DNA from: Neodiprion pinetum
Taxonomy: Eukaryota; Arthropoda; Insecta; Hymenoptera; Diprionidae
NCBI RefSeq assembly: GCF_021155775.2
Contig: NC_060236.1
Location: forward strand, 14,675,290-14,739,289
Length of the DNA stretch: 64,000 nucleotides
Direction of reading: 5' to 3'
Shown here: one piece after another, positions 1 through 10,528 of the stretch
How the letters are laid out: each line of letters starts with the position of its first letter
Position numbering within the stretch: the first letter of the stretch is position 1
Program-made: the position numbers and the translations under genes
The notes under the pieces: generated by a model
Told to the model about the DNA's origin: nothing
Databases searched by the model: none
Seen by the model: the letters and a program-made list of their open reading frames with translations, nothing else

Positions 1-1
1 A

Positions 2-2971
2 AAAAAAGCAAACGTTGTAGAAAATGTAAAAGCTTATGTAATTAAAGGATTAGATCGATTTTTATTAGGCAAGCCAGACATTGAACAATTCAATTTAGTA
101 AAATTTGTTAATGCTTTGGAAATTAAAAAAATTGCCGGAAAGTCTTATTGTAAATTTGATCCGATAAAAGAGTATCCAAACGTTTTTAATGGCTTAGGAA
201 AATTTAAACGTAAGATAACTATACCATTAAAAGAAAATATTAAGCCGCACGCTCAAACGACTCCTCGCGTTGTACCTATTCCTTTGATGAAAAAATTAAA
301 AGAAAATTTGATCGATATGCAAAAAAAAGGCATTATAGCTCCAGTAAACGAACCGACGGAATGGTGTAGTCCAATTGTATGCGCGCCAAAAGGTAACGGT
401 ATTAGAGTTTGCGGAGATTATACGATTTTAAATGATAGTGTCAAACGCAGTGTTTATCCAATTTTAAAGGTTGATGTAGCCTTAGCTAGAATAAAAGGTG
501 CGAAATTTTTCTCAAAACTAGATGCAAATTCCGGGTATAATCAAGTCGAATTATCCAAGGAAAGTCAAGCTCTAACTACTTTAATTACCCCTTTCGGTAG
601 ATTCAAAAGTAAGCGTTTGCCATTTGGTATAAATTGCGCGTCAGATTATTTTTCGGAAATGTTCGCGAAATTATTTGCCGATTTACCAAATGTCATCTGT
701 CAAGTTGACGACGTTATGATTTTTGCGGAAACGATAGATGAGCACGATCAACTATTGAGAACTGTGCTGGAACGGTTAGATAACGAAGGTGTCACCGCCA
801 ATAAATCTAAATGCTGTTTCGGTGTCACTGTAATTGATTTTTTAGGCCACCGAATATCTCAGAAAGGTATAGAAATATTACCTGAAAGATTAGAAGCCAT
901 AAGCAAATTTCCAGAACCGAACGATGTTAAAAGCTTACAGCAATTTCTAGGTACAATTAATTTTGTAGCCAAGTTCGTTCCCAACAAATCAATGCTATTA
1001 GAGCCGCTTACCGCATTGTCAAAAAGTGGTACTGAATTTGTATGGGGTGAATCACAAAAGAAAGCTTTTCAAAGCTTAAAATCTGCATTATTAAAAGCAC
1101 CGGTTTTAGCTCACTTCGATTATGAAAAAGATGTAATCATTCAAGCCGACGCGTCAAGTTACGGTCTCGGAGCCGCACTTATGCAGCAAAATAAAGACGG
1201 AACGCGCGAAATCGTGGCATATGTATCGAGAACGCTAACGTCAACAGAACGTAAATACAGCCAAATTGAAAAAGAAGCTTTGGCGCTCTCAGCTGCCTCA
1301 GATAAATTTAAAGATTACATAACAGGCATAGAGGTAACTTTGAAGACGGATCATAAACCGCTCCTGCAAATTTTAAAAACAAAACCTCTGGACGAAATAA
1401 CTCCTCGTTTGCAAAGAATTCGAATGCGCCTTATGCGTTATAATTATAAAATTGTTCATGTACCGGGAAAACAATTAGTATTAGCGGATACACTTTCACG
1501 TTATCCATTGAAATGTAATACAAAATATGACCTTTGCGACGAAGCCGATGCTTATGTAAATCTCATTATTAAAAGTTTACCTGTACAACAAAATTACTTA
1601 CAAAAAATAGGCGAAGAACAAAAAACTGATTTTATTTGTTCAAAAATAATTGACTACTGTTTAAATAAGTGGCCAGAGAAGACTCAGTTACCAGACGGTT
1701 TATTTCCTTATTTTCAACTTAAAGAAAGTTTTTCATATGTACAAGATCTGTTGCTATATAATGACAGATTAGTAATTCCACCTTCTCTGCAACTCGAGAT
1801 TTTAAATAAATTGCATGAAGGACACTTGGGAATAAGTAAATGTCGTGATAGAGCTAAACAGTCAATCTGGTGGCTGGGACTAGGCACACAATTAAAAAAT
1901 CTCATTGAATTCTGTCCAAAATGTATAGAAAATAGAAGCAATGTAAAAGAACCATTCGTAAAAGAAAATTTTCCGGACAGACCTTGGCAAAAAATCGGAA
2001 TTGATTTTTTTAAGCTGAGAAAATGGTATATGATTACCACCGATTATTATTCTCGTTTTTTCGAAATATCAGAAATGCCTTCTTTGACTGAAGAAAATAC
2101 AATTGAAAAATGTAAAGAGTTATTCAGTAGGTATGGTAATCCTGAATGTATACGAAGCGACGGCGGAACTCAGTTCTCGAAAAAGTTTCTACAATTTTGT
2201 AAAAAATTAGATATAATTCATGTAACTAGCTCGCCAAAATATTCTCAAAGTAATGGTGAAGTTGAGGCCGCAGTAAAGATCGCAAAAAAGATAATCGCAA
2301 AATCGGATGATGTCTATTTAGGTTTACAAGCGTATAGAACATCTCCACTTGAAAACGGTTATTCACCTGCGGAATTAATGTTTTCGCGTAAAATCAGATC
2401 GATTGTTCCTATGCATCCGAAACAATTGGGTACTTTTATTGATCATAAAAAAATCTCAATCAAAGAAAAAGAGAGAAAAGATAAGCAGGAATATTATTAT
2501 AATAAGCGTCATCGCGTGACAAATTTATCTAAATTATCTGTAAAAGACAAAGTTTGGGTTATTGATATGCGACGCTACGCTGAAATCACTGAGATATGTG
2601 ATAGTCCTAATGCAGACATGGTTAGAACCACGAGTGGAAGTATTGTAAAGCGTAATAGATGGCTTTTGATTCCAGCACCTTACATCGAAAAGGTGAACTC
2701 ACGTAACAAGGATCCAGTTATCCTACCGTGCGAATTAACTCAGGTATCTCAATCACGTAACAATGTAAATCCTGAGAATAATGTATCCTTGCGTGTAACA
2801 AATCAAAATGCTAATAATATATCTGTAAACCAAGAAGCGATCAGTAATCAATGTTCCGAAATGCAGTCAACAACTGTTCAACAAGTATTGCCGATTAGGT
2901 CTAATACGAACGAAAATGTACGTAAGTCAAGTCGCAACAGACAGCCGACAAAACGCTTTGGCATTGATTAA
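2..2971 (+). CDS. Gag-Pol polyprotein, partial (C-terminal 989 residues)
   Basis: The reading frame is open from base 2 and corresponds to residues 371-1359 of the complete copies. An apparent start at 116 is a TTG (Leu) codon inside the frame, so this is a fragment cut by the window and not a shorter gene. It contains the whole reverse transcriptase (VDD motif), RNase H, the integrase zinc finger (HX3H followed by CX2C) and the integrase catalytic core. No stop or frameshift is seen. The product would copy element RNA into DNA and integrate it in the nucleus. In the parts compared it is identical to the later copies. Confidence 0.93.
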   Translation, partial: KKANVVENVKAYVIKGLDRFLLGKPDIEQFNLVKFVNALEIKKIAGKSYCKFDPIKEYPNVFNGLGKFKRKITIPLKENIKPHAQTTPRVVPIPLMKKLKENLIDMQKKGIIAPVNEPTEWCSPIVCAPKGNGIRVCGDYTILNDSVKRSVYPILKVDVALARIKGAKFFSKLDANSGYNQVELSKESQALTTLITPFGRFKSKRLPFGINCASDYFSEMFAKLFADLPNVICQVDDVMIFAETIDEHDQLLRTVLERLDNEGVTANKSKCCFGVTVIDFLGHRISQKGIEILPERLEAISKFPEPNDVKSLQQFLGTINFVAKFVPNKSMLLEPLTALSKSGTEFVWGESQKKAFQSLKSALLKAPVLAHFDYEKDVIIQADASSYGLGAALMQQNKDGTREIVAYVSRTLTSTERKYSQIEKEALALSAASDKFKDYITGIEVTLKTDHKPLLQILKTKPLDEITPRLQRIRMRLMRYNYKIVHVPGKQLVLADTLSRYPLKCNTKYDLCDEADAYVNLIIKSLPVQQNYLQKIGEEQKTDFICSKIIDYCLNKWPEKTQLPDGLFPYFQLKESFSYVQDLLLYNDRLVIPPSLQLEILNKLHEGHLGISKCRDRAKQSIWWLGLGTQLKNLIEFCPKCIENRSNVKEPFVKENFPDRPWQKIGIDFFKLRKWYMITTDYYSRFFEISEMPSLTEENTIEKCKELFSRYGNPECIRSDGGTQFSKKFLQFCKKLDIIHVTSSPKYSQSNGEVEAAVKIAKKIIAKSDDVYLGLQAYRTSPLENGYSPAELMFSRKIRSIVPMHPKQLGTFIDHKKISIKEKERKDKQEYYYNKRHRVTNLSKLSVKDKVWVIDMRRYAEITEICDSPNADMVRTTSGSIVKRNRWLLIPAPYIEKVNSRNKDPVILPCELTQVSQSRNNVNPENNVSLRVTNQNANNISVNQEAISNQCSEMQSTTVQQVLPIRSNTNENVRKSSRNRQPTKRFGID

Positions 2972-3048
2972 TGTAATTCACCTATGTAAATCCTCCTATC
3001 GTAATCCATTACATAAATGTGTAATATTATAAAATATGGATCTTTAAT

Positions 3049-3061
3049 AAAAAAGGAAGGA
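3049..3061 (+). promoter_or_regulatory. Polypurine tract (plus-strand primer), copy 1
   Basis: A 13-nt all-purine run, AAAAAAGGAAGGA, directly abuts the TG of the 3' LTR. This is the expected place for the plus-strand priming tract of LTR retrotransposons. Identical tracts lie at 10606-10618 and 18163-18175. Confidence 0.85.
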
Positions 3062-3258
3062 TGTTGTGAAAACGTGCCTTTAGGTCACATCATCTTGGTG
3101 TTTCTATAGAGTCGTAGACGACCGCTGGGTCAGTACTTGTGGACACGGGCCACAGAGCAGACACGCTCCTGAACACACGCTCTCGCTATCCTACCATTTT
3201 ATACATTATATCTCGTGTACTTCATTTATATAAACCCGTCAGTCCCGAGTCCTCAACA
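3062..3258 (+). repeat. 3' LTR of Gypsy copy 1 (197 bp)
   Basis: It begins TGTTG and ends CAACA, a short terminal inverted repeat that includes the canonical TG...CA. It matches the 5' LTR at 6138-6334 except for two substitutions that I can see (CACATC versus CACACC near the start, and CTCCTGAAC versus CTCCTCAAC in the middle). Satellite resumes at the next base with GGAGAC. Confidence 0.93.
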
Positions 3259-4535
3259 GGAGACTTACTCCATTAGACCACGTAGCCGCCCTGACTCTGT
3301 TGTCATTAATTTCTCTCATAACCAGTGAGTTCAAGTTTGTTTTCATGTGCCCGATTTGTGTGAGTAAGAATTTCTTCTCTGCATGCACGATGTAAGGAGA
3401 CTGTAGTGTGTAGATGTTATGTTTACCCTTTCAATCCTTCGCTTCCGATGAAAAGCCCGTAAGACGGCAATGATGTCCAATAAATGAGATGCGGGTGTGC
3501 AAATCATTAATCTACAAGAGAATTTTGTTGAAAATATGTAAATTTGAACAACCGGTGAATTTGAAAAATTAACGACGGAGCCAGGAATCAAACCAGGTAT
3601 CTAGCGATGCTTCACCGGAGACTTACTCCACTAGACCACCTAGCCGCCCTGACTCTGTTGTCATTCATTTCTCTCATAACCAGTGAGTTTAAATTTGTTT
3701 TCATGTGCCCGATTTGTATGAGTAAGAATTTCTTCTCTGCATGCACGATGTGAGGGGACTGTAGCGTGTAGAAGTTATATTCACTATTTCAATTCTTTGC
3801 TTCCGATAAATAGGCCTTAATACGGCAATGCCGTCGGATAAATGAGATGCGGGTGTGCAAATCATCAATCCACAGAATAATTCTGTTAAAAATATGTATA
3901 TTTGAACACCTGGTGAATTTGGAAGATTAACGACGAAGTCAAGAATCGAACCTGACATCAAGCGATGCTTCACCGGATACTTACTCCACTAGACCACCTA
4001 GCCGCCCTGACTCTGTTGTCATTAATTTCTCTCATAACCAGTGAGTTCAAATCTGTCTTCATGTGCCCGATTCGTATGAGTAAGAATTTCTTTTCTGCAT
4101 GCAGGATGTAAGAAGACCGTAGCGTGTAGATGTTACGTTCACCCTTTCAATCCTTTGCTCTTGATGACTAGCCCGTAATACGGCAATGCCGTCTAATAAA
4201 TGAGATGCTGGTGTGCAAATCATTAATCTACGAGAGAATTTTGTCGAAAATATGTAAACTTGAACGACTGGCGGAATTGAAGAACTAACGACGGAGCCAG
4301 GAATCGGACCTGGTATCTTGCGATGCTTCACCGGAGACTTACTCCACTAGACCATCTAGGCGCCCTGACTCTGTTGTCATTAACTTATCTCATAACCAGT
4401 GAGTTCAAATTTGTTCTCACGTGCCCGATTTGTATGAGTGAGAATTTCTTCTCTGCATGCACGATGTGAGGAGACTGTAGTGTGAAGATGTTATGTTTAC
4501 CCTTCCAATTCTTTGCTTTCGATGAGAAGCCCGTG

Positions 4536-4552
4536 AGACGGCAATGCCGTCT
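4536..4552. repeat. Palindromic core of the satellite monomer (example)
   Basis: AGACGGCA and TGCCGTCT are exact reverse complements separated by a single A. The inner ACGGCAATGCCGT recurs in most monomers at the same place relative to the tRNA-like segment. Some monomers carry one-sided changes (ACGGCAATGATGT, ACCGCAATGCCGT), so strict pairing is not preserved everywhere. It could form a small hairpin or be a dyad binding site. Function is unknown. Confidence 0.7.
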
Positions 4553-4647
4553 AATGAATGAGATGCGGTCGTGCAAATCATCAATCTACTAGAGAAGTTT
4601 GTTGAAGATATGTAAATTTGAACAACTAGTGAATTCAAAAAATCGAC

Positions 4648-4722
4648 GACGGAGCCAGGAATCGAACCTGGTATCTAGCGATGCTTTACCGGAGACTTAC
4701 TCCACTACACCATCTAGGCGCC
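4648..4722 (-). ncRNA. tRNA-like pol III unit within a satellite monomer (S1 example)
   Basis: Read on the minus strand this 75-nt segment has a 5' GGCGCC-type end, a tRNA A-box-like stretch, and a T-arm with a 5-bp stem (CCAGG/CCTGG) and a TTCGATT loop, which is the pol III B-box core. An anticodon arm with a 7-nt loop cannot be drawn, so it is tRNA-derived and not a functional tRNA. A T-rich run follows a few bases downstream. Equivalent segments recur about every 358 bp in all satellite blocks. Confidence 0.5.
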
Positions 4723-6137
4723 CTGACTCTGTTGTCATAACTTTCTCTCATAACCAGTGAGTTCGATTTTGTTTACATGTGCCCGATTTGTATGAGTCAG
4801 AATTTCTCCTCTGCATGCACGATGTGAGGAGACTGTAGTGTGAAGATGTTATGTTTACCCTTCCAATCCTTCGCTTCTGATGAGAAGCCCGTAAGACGGC
4901 AATGATGTTCAATAAATGAGATGCGGGTGTGCAAATCATTAATTTACGAAAGAATTTTGTTGAAAATATGTAAATTTGAACAACTGGTGAATTTGAAAAA
5001 TTAACGACGAAGCCAGGAATCAAACCAGGTATCTAGCGTTGCTTCACCGGAGACTTACTCCACTAGACCACCTAGCCGACCTGACTCTGTTGTCATTCAT
5101 TTCTCTCATAACCAGTGAGTTTAAATTTGTTTTCATGTGCATGATTTGTATGAGTAAGAATTTCTTCTCTGCATGCACGATGTGAGGGGACTGTAGTGTG
5201 TAGAAGTTATGTTCACTATTTCAATCCTTTGCTTTCGATAAATAGCCCTTAATACGGCAATGCCGTCGGATAAATGAGATGCGGGTGTGCAAATCATTAA
5301 TCCACAAAAGAATTTTGTTAAAAATATGTATATTTGAACAACTGGTGAATGCGGAAGATTAACGACGAAGTCGAGAATCGAGCCTGACATCTAGCGATGC
5401 TTCACCGGAGACTTACTCCACTAGACCACCTAGCCGCCCTGACTCTGTTGTCATTAATTTCTCTCATAACCAGTGAGTTCAAATCTGTTTTCATGTGCCC
5501 GATTTGTATGAGTAAGAATTCCTTTTCTGCATGCAGGATGTAAGAAGACCGTAGCGTGTAGATGTTATGTTTACCCTTTCAATTCTTTGCTTTTGATGAG
5601 AAGCCCGTAATACGGCAATGCCGTCTAATAAATGAGATGCTGGTGTGCAAATCATTAATCTACAAGAGAATTTTGTCGAAAATATGTAAATTTGAACGAC
5701 TGGCGGAATTGAAGAACTAACGACGGAGCCAGGAATCGAACCTGGTATCTAGCGATGCTTCAACGGAGACTTACTCCTTCAGACCACCTAGCCGCCCTGA
5801 CTCTGTTGTCATCAATTTCTCTCATGACCAGTGAGTTTAAATTTGTTTCCAAGTGCCCGATTCGTATGAGTAAGAATTTCTTTTTCTGCATGTACAATGT
5901 AAGGAGACTGTAGTGTGTAGAAGTTTTGTTCACCATTTCAATCCTTTGCTTTCGATGAAAAGCCCGTGAGACGGCAATGTTGTCTAATAAATCAGATGCA
6001 GGTGTGCAAATCATTATTCTGCGAGAGAATTTTGTTGAAAATATGTAAATTTGAACAACTGGTGAATTTGAAAGATTTACAACGCAGCCGGGAATTGAAC
6101 CTGGTATCTAGCGATGCTTTAACTTTTGATGCTTTAA

Positions 6138-6334
6138 TGTTGTGAAAACGTGCCTTTAGGTCACACCATCTTGGTGTTTCTATAGAGTCGTAGACGACCG
6201 CTGGGTCAGTACTTGTGGACACGGGCCACAGAGCAGACACGCTCCTCAACACACGCTCTCGCTATCCTACCATTTTATACATTATATCTCGTGTACTTCA
6301 TTTATATAAACCCGTCAGTCCCGAGTCCTCAACA
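6138..6334 (+). repeat. 5' LTR of Gypsy copy 2 (197 bp)
   Basis: It is bounded by TGTTG and CAACA and followed immediately by the primer binding site. Two substitutions separate it from the 3' LTR of the same element. It is identical in the parts compared to the 5' LTR at 13695-13891. It would carry the promoter of the element. Confidence 0.94.
6206..6239 (+). promoter_or_regulatory. Candidate Inr plus DPE core promoter in the LTR
   Basis: TCAGTA at 6206-6211 resembles the arthropod initiator TCAKTY (one mismatch). Taking its A (6208) as +1, AGACA lies exactly at +28 to +32 and fits the DPE consensus RGWYV. A TATAGA at 6181 sits at -27. The same arrangement occurs in all LTR copies. This is inferred from position and consensus only. 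Confidence 0.4.
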
Positions 6335-6350
6335 TGGTGTCAGAAGTCGG
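6335..6350 (+). promoter_or_regulatory. Primer binding site, probably for tRNA-Leu
   Basis: TGGTGTCAGAAGTCGG follows the 5' LTR with no gap. The TGG pairs with the CCA tail of a tRNA, and the next ten bases fit the complement of the 3' end of an animal tRNA-Leu as I remember it (acceptor ending CTTCTGACA). One mismatch (C for G) follows. Repeated at 13892-13907. Confidence 0.75.
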
Positions 6351-6448
6351 TATTTAAACTGAACTTCAGCGAGATAAAAAAGTGTAAGGTTAGCGCACAT
6401 CCCTTTATCGTGTAACTGTTTCCGTACATAAAAAAAAAGGAGAACAAG

Positions 6449-9400
6449 ATGACGAATGGTCCACAAACATCAAGTGGTGCGAGGCAGACGGCTAACGAAG
6501 CTTCAAATACTACGTCTAACGTTAATTCTCCCCGAGAATTTGAGTTTACTAAACCAGAGGCATGGCCGGTTTGGATTAAACGTTTTGAGAGATATTCATC
6601 TGTGGCTGGCCTGACAAATAAGTCAGAAAAAGAAAAAGTTGATTTGCTATGCTACACAATGGGCGAAGAAGCCGAAGATATCTCGTTACGTATATTTCCT
6701 AACCTCGTGAATGAGACTCTTTACAGTGAGGTTAAGAAAAAATTTGACGAGTATTTTTCTCCAAAAAAGAACGTTATATTTGAGAGATACAAGTTTAACT
6801 CGAGAGTCCAAGAAGAATCTGAAAGTGTTGATTCTTTTATTACGGCTTTGCACGCGTTAGCTGAAAAATGTGAATATGAAGCATTAAAAGATGATCTTAT
6901 TCGTGATCGCATCGTCATTGGGATAAAAGATGCTAGAGCTTCTGAACGATTACAGCTCACTCCAAATCTCACGCTAGAAAATGCAATTACGTTAGTGCGA
7001 CAAGCGGAGATGCAAGAAAAGCAAAATAAAGTTTTGCGCTCAAAGAGCCCAGGAAAAAGTGAAGTGAATCGTATTATAAAAAAGAAGCCTAGTGTTAAAA
7101 AAAGTAACGAAAAACATGGAGATACAGCGAAAAGCGAAAATTGCTCTCGCTGCGGTTTACGAAAACATCACTCGAAGAAGTGCCCTGCACTCAACTCAAC
7201 TTGTCGAAACTGCGGGAAGAAGAACCACTGGGACAAGGTGTGTCGGAGCAAGTCGATCAACGCCATACACGGTGCGGATCCCGAAGAAGACGACCCGGGC
7301 AAAGATGTTTTTAACGCACACTTCATCGGAGCAGTGAAACGTAAACAAAACAATTCTCGCGATTACACAGCAGAGTTCGAGGTTTTAAATCTTGGTAAAA
7401 CCGTTACGTTTAATATAGATACGTGCGCAGATGTTTCTTGTATTCCATATAAATTTGCAGAGCGTGAATTTCATAGCAAAATCCAAAATACTAAACAAGT
7501 TATTTACAGCGCGGATGGTAAAAAAATGTCAGTCATGGGTTTTATGTACTTGAAGTTAAAAAAAGCAAACGTTGTAGAAAATGTAAAAGCTTATGTAATT
7601 AAAGGATTAGATCGATTTTTATTAGGCAAGCCAGACATTGAACAATTCAATTTAGTAAAATTTGTTAATGCTTTGGAAATTAAAAAAATTGCCGGAAAGT
7701 CTTATTGTAAATTTGATCCGATAAAAGAGTATCCAAACGTTTTTAATGGCTTAGGAAAATTTAAACGTAAGATAACTATACCATTAAAAGAAAATATTAA
7801 GCCGCACGCTCAAACGACTCCTCGCGTTGTACCTATTCCTTTGATGAAAAAATTAAAAGAAAATTTGATCGATATGCAAAAAAAAGGCATTATAGCTCCA
7901 GTAAACGAACCGACGGAATGGTGTAGTCCAATTGTATGCGCGCCAAAAGGTAACGGTATTAGAGTTTGCGGAGATTATACGATTTTAAATGATAGTGTCA
8001 AACGCAGTGTTTATCCAATTTTAAAGGTTGATGTAGCCTTAGCTAGAATAAAAGGTGCGAAATTTTTCTCAAAACTAGATGCAAATTCCGGGTATAATCA
8101 AGTCGAATTATCCAAGGAAAGTCAAGCTCTAACTACTTTAATTACCCCTTTCGGTAGATTCAAAAGTAAGCGTTTGCCATTTGGTATAAATTGCGCGTCA
8201 GATTATTTTTCGGAAATGTTCGCGAAATTATTTGCCGATTTACCAAATGTCATCTGTCAAGTTGACGACGTTATGATTTTTGCGGAAACGATAGATGAGC
8301 ACGATCAACTATTGAGAACTGTGCTGGAACGGTTAGATAACGAAGGTGTCACCGCCAATAAATCTAAATGCTGTTTCGGTGTCACTGTAATTGATTTTTT
8401 AGGCCACCGAATATCTCAGAAAGGTATAGAAATATTACCTGAAAGATTAGAAGCCATAAGCAAATTTCCAGAACCGAACGATGTTAAAAGCTTACAGCAA
8501 TTTCTAGGTACAATTAATTTTGTAGCCAAGTTCGTTCCCAACAAATCAATGCTATTAGAGCCGCTTACCGCATTGTCAAAAAGTGGTACTGAATTTGTAT
8601 GGGGTGAATCACAAAAGAAAGCTTTTCAAAGCTTAAAATCTGCATTATTAAAAGCACCGGTTTTAGCTCACTTCGATTATGAAAAAGATGTAATCATTCA
8701 AGCCGACGCGTCAAGTTACGGTCTCGGAGCCGCACTTATGCAGCAAAATAAAGACGGAACGCGCGAAATCGTGGCATATGTATCGAGAACGCTAACGTCA
8801 ACAGAACGTAAATACAGCCAAATTGAAAAAGAAGCTTTGGCGCTCTCAGCTGCCTCAGATAAATTTAAAGATTACATAACAGGCATAGAGGTAACTTTGA
8901 AGACGGATCATAAACCGCTCCTGCAAATTTTAAAAACAAAACCTCTGGACGAAATAACTCCTCGTTTGCAAAGAATTCGAATGCGCCTTATGCGTTATAA
9001 TTATAAAATTGTTCATGTACCGGGAAAACAATTAGTATTAGCGGATACACTTTCACGTTATCCATTGAAATGTAATACAAAATATGACCTTTGCGACGAA
9101 GCCGATGCTTATGTAAATCTCATTATTAAAAGTTTACCTGTACAACAAAATTACTTACAAAAAATAGGCGAAGAACAAAAAACTGATTTTATTTGTTCAA
9201 AAATAATTGACTACTGTTTAAATAAGTGGCCAGAGAAGACTCAGTTACCAGACGGTTTATTTCCTTATTTTCAACTTAAAGAAAGTTTTTCATATGTACA
9301 AGATCTGTTGCTATATAATGACAGATTAGTAATTCCACCTTCTCTGCAACTCGAGATTTTAAATAAATTGCATGAAGGACACTTGGGAATAAGTAAATGT

Positions 9401-10528
9401 CGTGATAGAGCTAAACAGTCAATCTGGTGGCTGGGACTAGGCACACAATTAAAAAATCTCATTGAATTCTGTCCAAAATGTATAGAAAATAGAAGCAATG
9501 TAAAAGAACCATTCGTAAAAGAAAATTTTCCGGACAGACCTTGGCAAAAAATCGGAATTGATTTTTTTAAGCTGAGAAAATGGTATATGATTACCACCGA
9601 TTATTATTCTCGTTTTTTCGAAATATCAGAAATGCCTTCTTTGACTGAAGAAAATACAATTGAAAAATGTAAAGAGTTATTCAGTAGGTATGGTAATCCT
9701 GAATGTATACGAAGCGACGGCGGAACTCAGTTCTCGAAAAAGTTTCTACAATTTTGTAAAAAATTAGATATAATTCATGTAACTAGCTCGCCAAAATATT
9801 CTCAAAGTAATGGTGAAGTTGAGGCCGCAGTAAAGATCGCAAAAAAGATAATCGCAAAATCGGATGATGTCTATTTAGGTTTACAAGCGTATAGAACATC
9901 TCCACTTGAAAACGGTTATTCACCTGCGGAATTAATGTTTTCGCGTAAAATCAGATCGATTGTTCCTATGCATCCGAAACAATTGGGTACTTTTATTGAT
10001 CATAAAAAAATCTCAATCAAAGAAAAAGAGAGAAAAGATAAGCAGGAATATTATTATAATAAGCGTCATCGCGTGACAAATTTATCTAAATTATCTGTAA
10101 AAGACAAAGTTTGGGTTATTGATATGCGACGCTACGCTGAAATCACTGAGATATGTGATAGTCCTAATGCAGACATGGTTAGAACCACGAGTGGAAGTAT
10201 TGTAAAGCGTAATAGATGGCTTTTGATTCCAGCACCTTACATCGAAAAGGTGAACTCACGTAACAAGGATCCAGTTATCCTACCGTGCGAATTAACTCAG
10301 GTATCTCAATCACGTAACAATGTAAATCCTGAGAATAATGTATCCTTGCGTGTAACAAATCAAAATGCTAATAATATATCTGTAAACCAAGAAGCGATCA
10401 GTAATCAATGTTCCGAAATGCAGTCAACAACTGTTCAACAAGTATTGCCGATTAGGTCTAATACGAACGAAAATGTACGTAAGTCAAGTCGCAACAGACA
10501 GCCGACAAAACGCTTTGGCATTGATTAA
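6449..10528 (+). CDS. Gag-Pol polyprotein of Ty3/Gypsy retrotransposon, single frame, 1,359 aa
   Basis: The ATG lies 114 bases after the 5' LTR, preceded by GGAGAACAAG, and no in-frame ATG lies nearby upstream. Domains in order: retrotransposon Gag at about residues 25-200; two CX2CX4HX4C zinc knuckles at 232-245 and 252-265; an aspartic protease with active-site motif DTCA at 324-327; reverse transcriptase with first catalytic Asp at 544 and VDD at 605-607; RNase H with Asp 753; integrase HHCC finger; and integrase core with Asp 1038, Asp 1090 and probably Glu 1125 in NGEVE. No chromodomain or envelope is evident. Gag and Pol are fused in one frame, so no ribosomal frameshift is needed. The Cys in DTCA replaces the Gly that family proteases normally have (DTG or DSG), which may impair processing. 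Copy 3 encodes the same protein. Confidence 0.96.
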   Translation: MTNGPQTSSGARQTANEASNTTSNVNSPREFEFTKPEAWPVWIKRFERYSSVAGLTNKSEKEKVDLLCYTMGEEAEDISLRIFPNLVNETLYSEVKKKFDEYFSPKKNVIFERYKFNSRVQEESESVDSFITALHALAEKCEYEALKDDLIRDRIVIGIKDARASERLQLTPNLTLENAITLVRQAEMQEKQNKVLRSKSPGKSEVNRIIKKKPSVKKSNEKHGDTAKSENCSRCGLRKHHSKKCPALNSTCRNCGKKNHWDKVCRSKSINAIHGADPEEDDPGKDVFNAHFIGAVKRKQNNSRDYTAEFEVLNLGKTVTFNIDTCADVSCIPYKFAEREFHSKIQNTKQVIYSADGKKMSVMGFMYLKLKKANVVENVKAYVIKGLDRFLLGKPDIEQFNLVKFVNALEIKKIAGKSYCKFDPIKEYPNVFNGLGKFKRKITIPLKENIKPHAQTTPRVVPIPLMKKLKENLIDMQKKGIIAPVNEPTEWCSPIVCAPKGNGIRVCGDYTILNDSVKRSVYPILKVDVALARIKGAKFFSKLDANSGYNQVELSKESQALTTLITPFGRFKSKRLPFGINCASDYFSEMFAKLFADLPNVICQVDDVMIFAETIDEHDQLLRTVLERLDNEGVTANKSKCCFGVTVIDFLGHRISQKGIEILPERLEAISKFPEPNDVKSLQQFLGTINFVAKFVPNKSMLLEPLTALSKSGTEFVWGESQKKAFQSLKSALLKAPVLAHFDYEKDVIIQADASSYGLGAALMQQNKDGTREIVAYVSRTLTSTERKYSQIEKEALALSAASDKFKDYITGIEVTLKTDHKPLLQILKTKPLDEITPRLQRIRMRLMRYNYKIVHVPGKQLVLADTLSRYPLKCNTKYDLCDEADAYVNLIIKSLPVQQNYLQKIGEEQKTDFICSKIIDYCLNKWPEKTQLPDGLFPYFQLKESFSYVQDLLLYNDRLVIPPSLQLEILNKLHEGHLGISKCRDRAKQSIWWLGLGTQLKNLIEFCPKCIENRSNVKEPFVKENFPDRPWQKIGIDFFKLRKWYMITTDYYSRFFEISEMPSLTEENTIEKCKELFSRYGNPECIRSDGGTQFSKKFLQFCKKLDIIHVTSSPKYSQSNGEVEAAVKIAKKIIAKSDDVYLGLQAYRTSPLENGYSPAELMFSRKIRSIVPMHPKQLGTFIDHKKISIKEKERKDKQEYYYNKRHRVTNLSKLSVKDKVWVIDMRRYAEITEICDSPNADMVRTTSGSIVKRNRWLLIPAPYIEKVNSRNKDPVILPCELTQVSQSRNNVNPENNVSLRVTNQNANNISVNQEAISNQCSEMQSTTVQQVLPIRSNTNENVRKSSRNRQPTKRFGID

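Larger units (their letters stand above)
1..3258 (+). mobile_element. Ty3/Gypsy LTR retrotransposon, copy 1, 5' part outside the window
   Basis: This is the 3' portion of the element seen complete at 6138-10815. It begins inside the protease to RT region and continues through RT, RNase H, integrase, polypurine tract and 3' LTR. The left edge of the window cuts it, so its 5' LTR, PBS and Gag are not visible. It is followed directly by satellite. Confidence 0.95.
3259..6137. repeat. 358-bp satellite array S1, about eight monomers
   Basis: The recurring block beginning near 'CTCTGTTGTCATTAATTTCT' appears every 358 bp. The length is 2,879 bp, which is eight monomers plus about 15 bp. Each monomer holds, on the minus strand, a tRNA-like segment (see 4648-4722) and, in most monomers, a short palindrome ACGGCAATGCCGT. 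The last about 14 bases before the next LTR (6124-6137) are filler that repeats GATGCTTTAA. No coding function is supported. The 60-90 aa open frames in the monomers are unlinked from one monomer to the next, because 358 is not a multiple of three. Confidence 0.95.
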
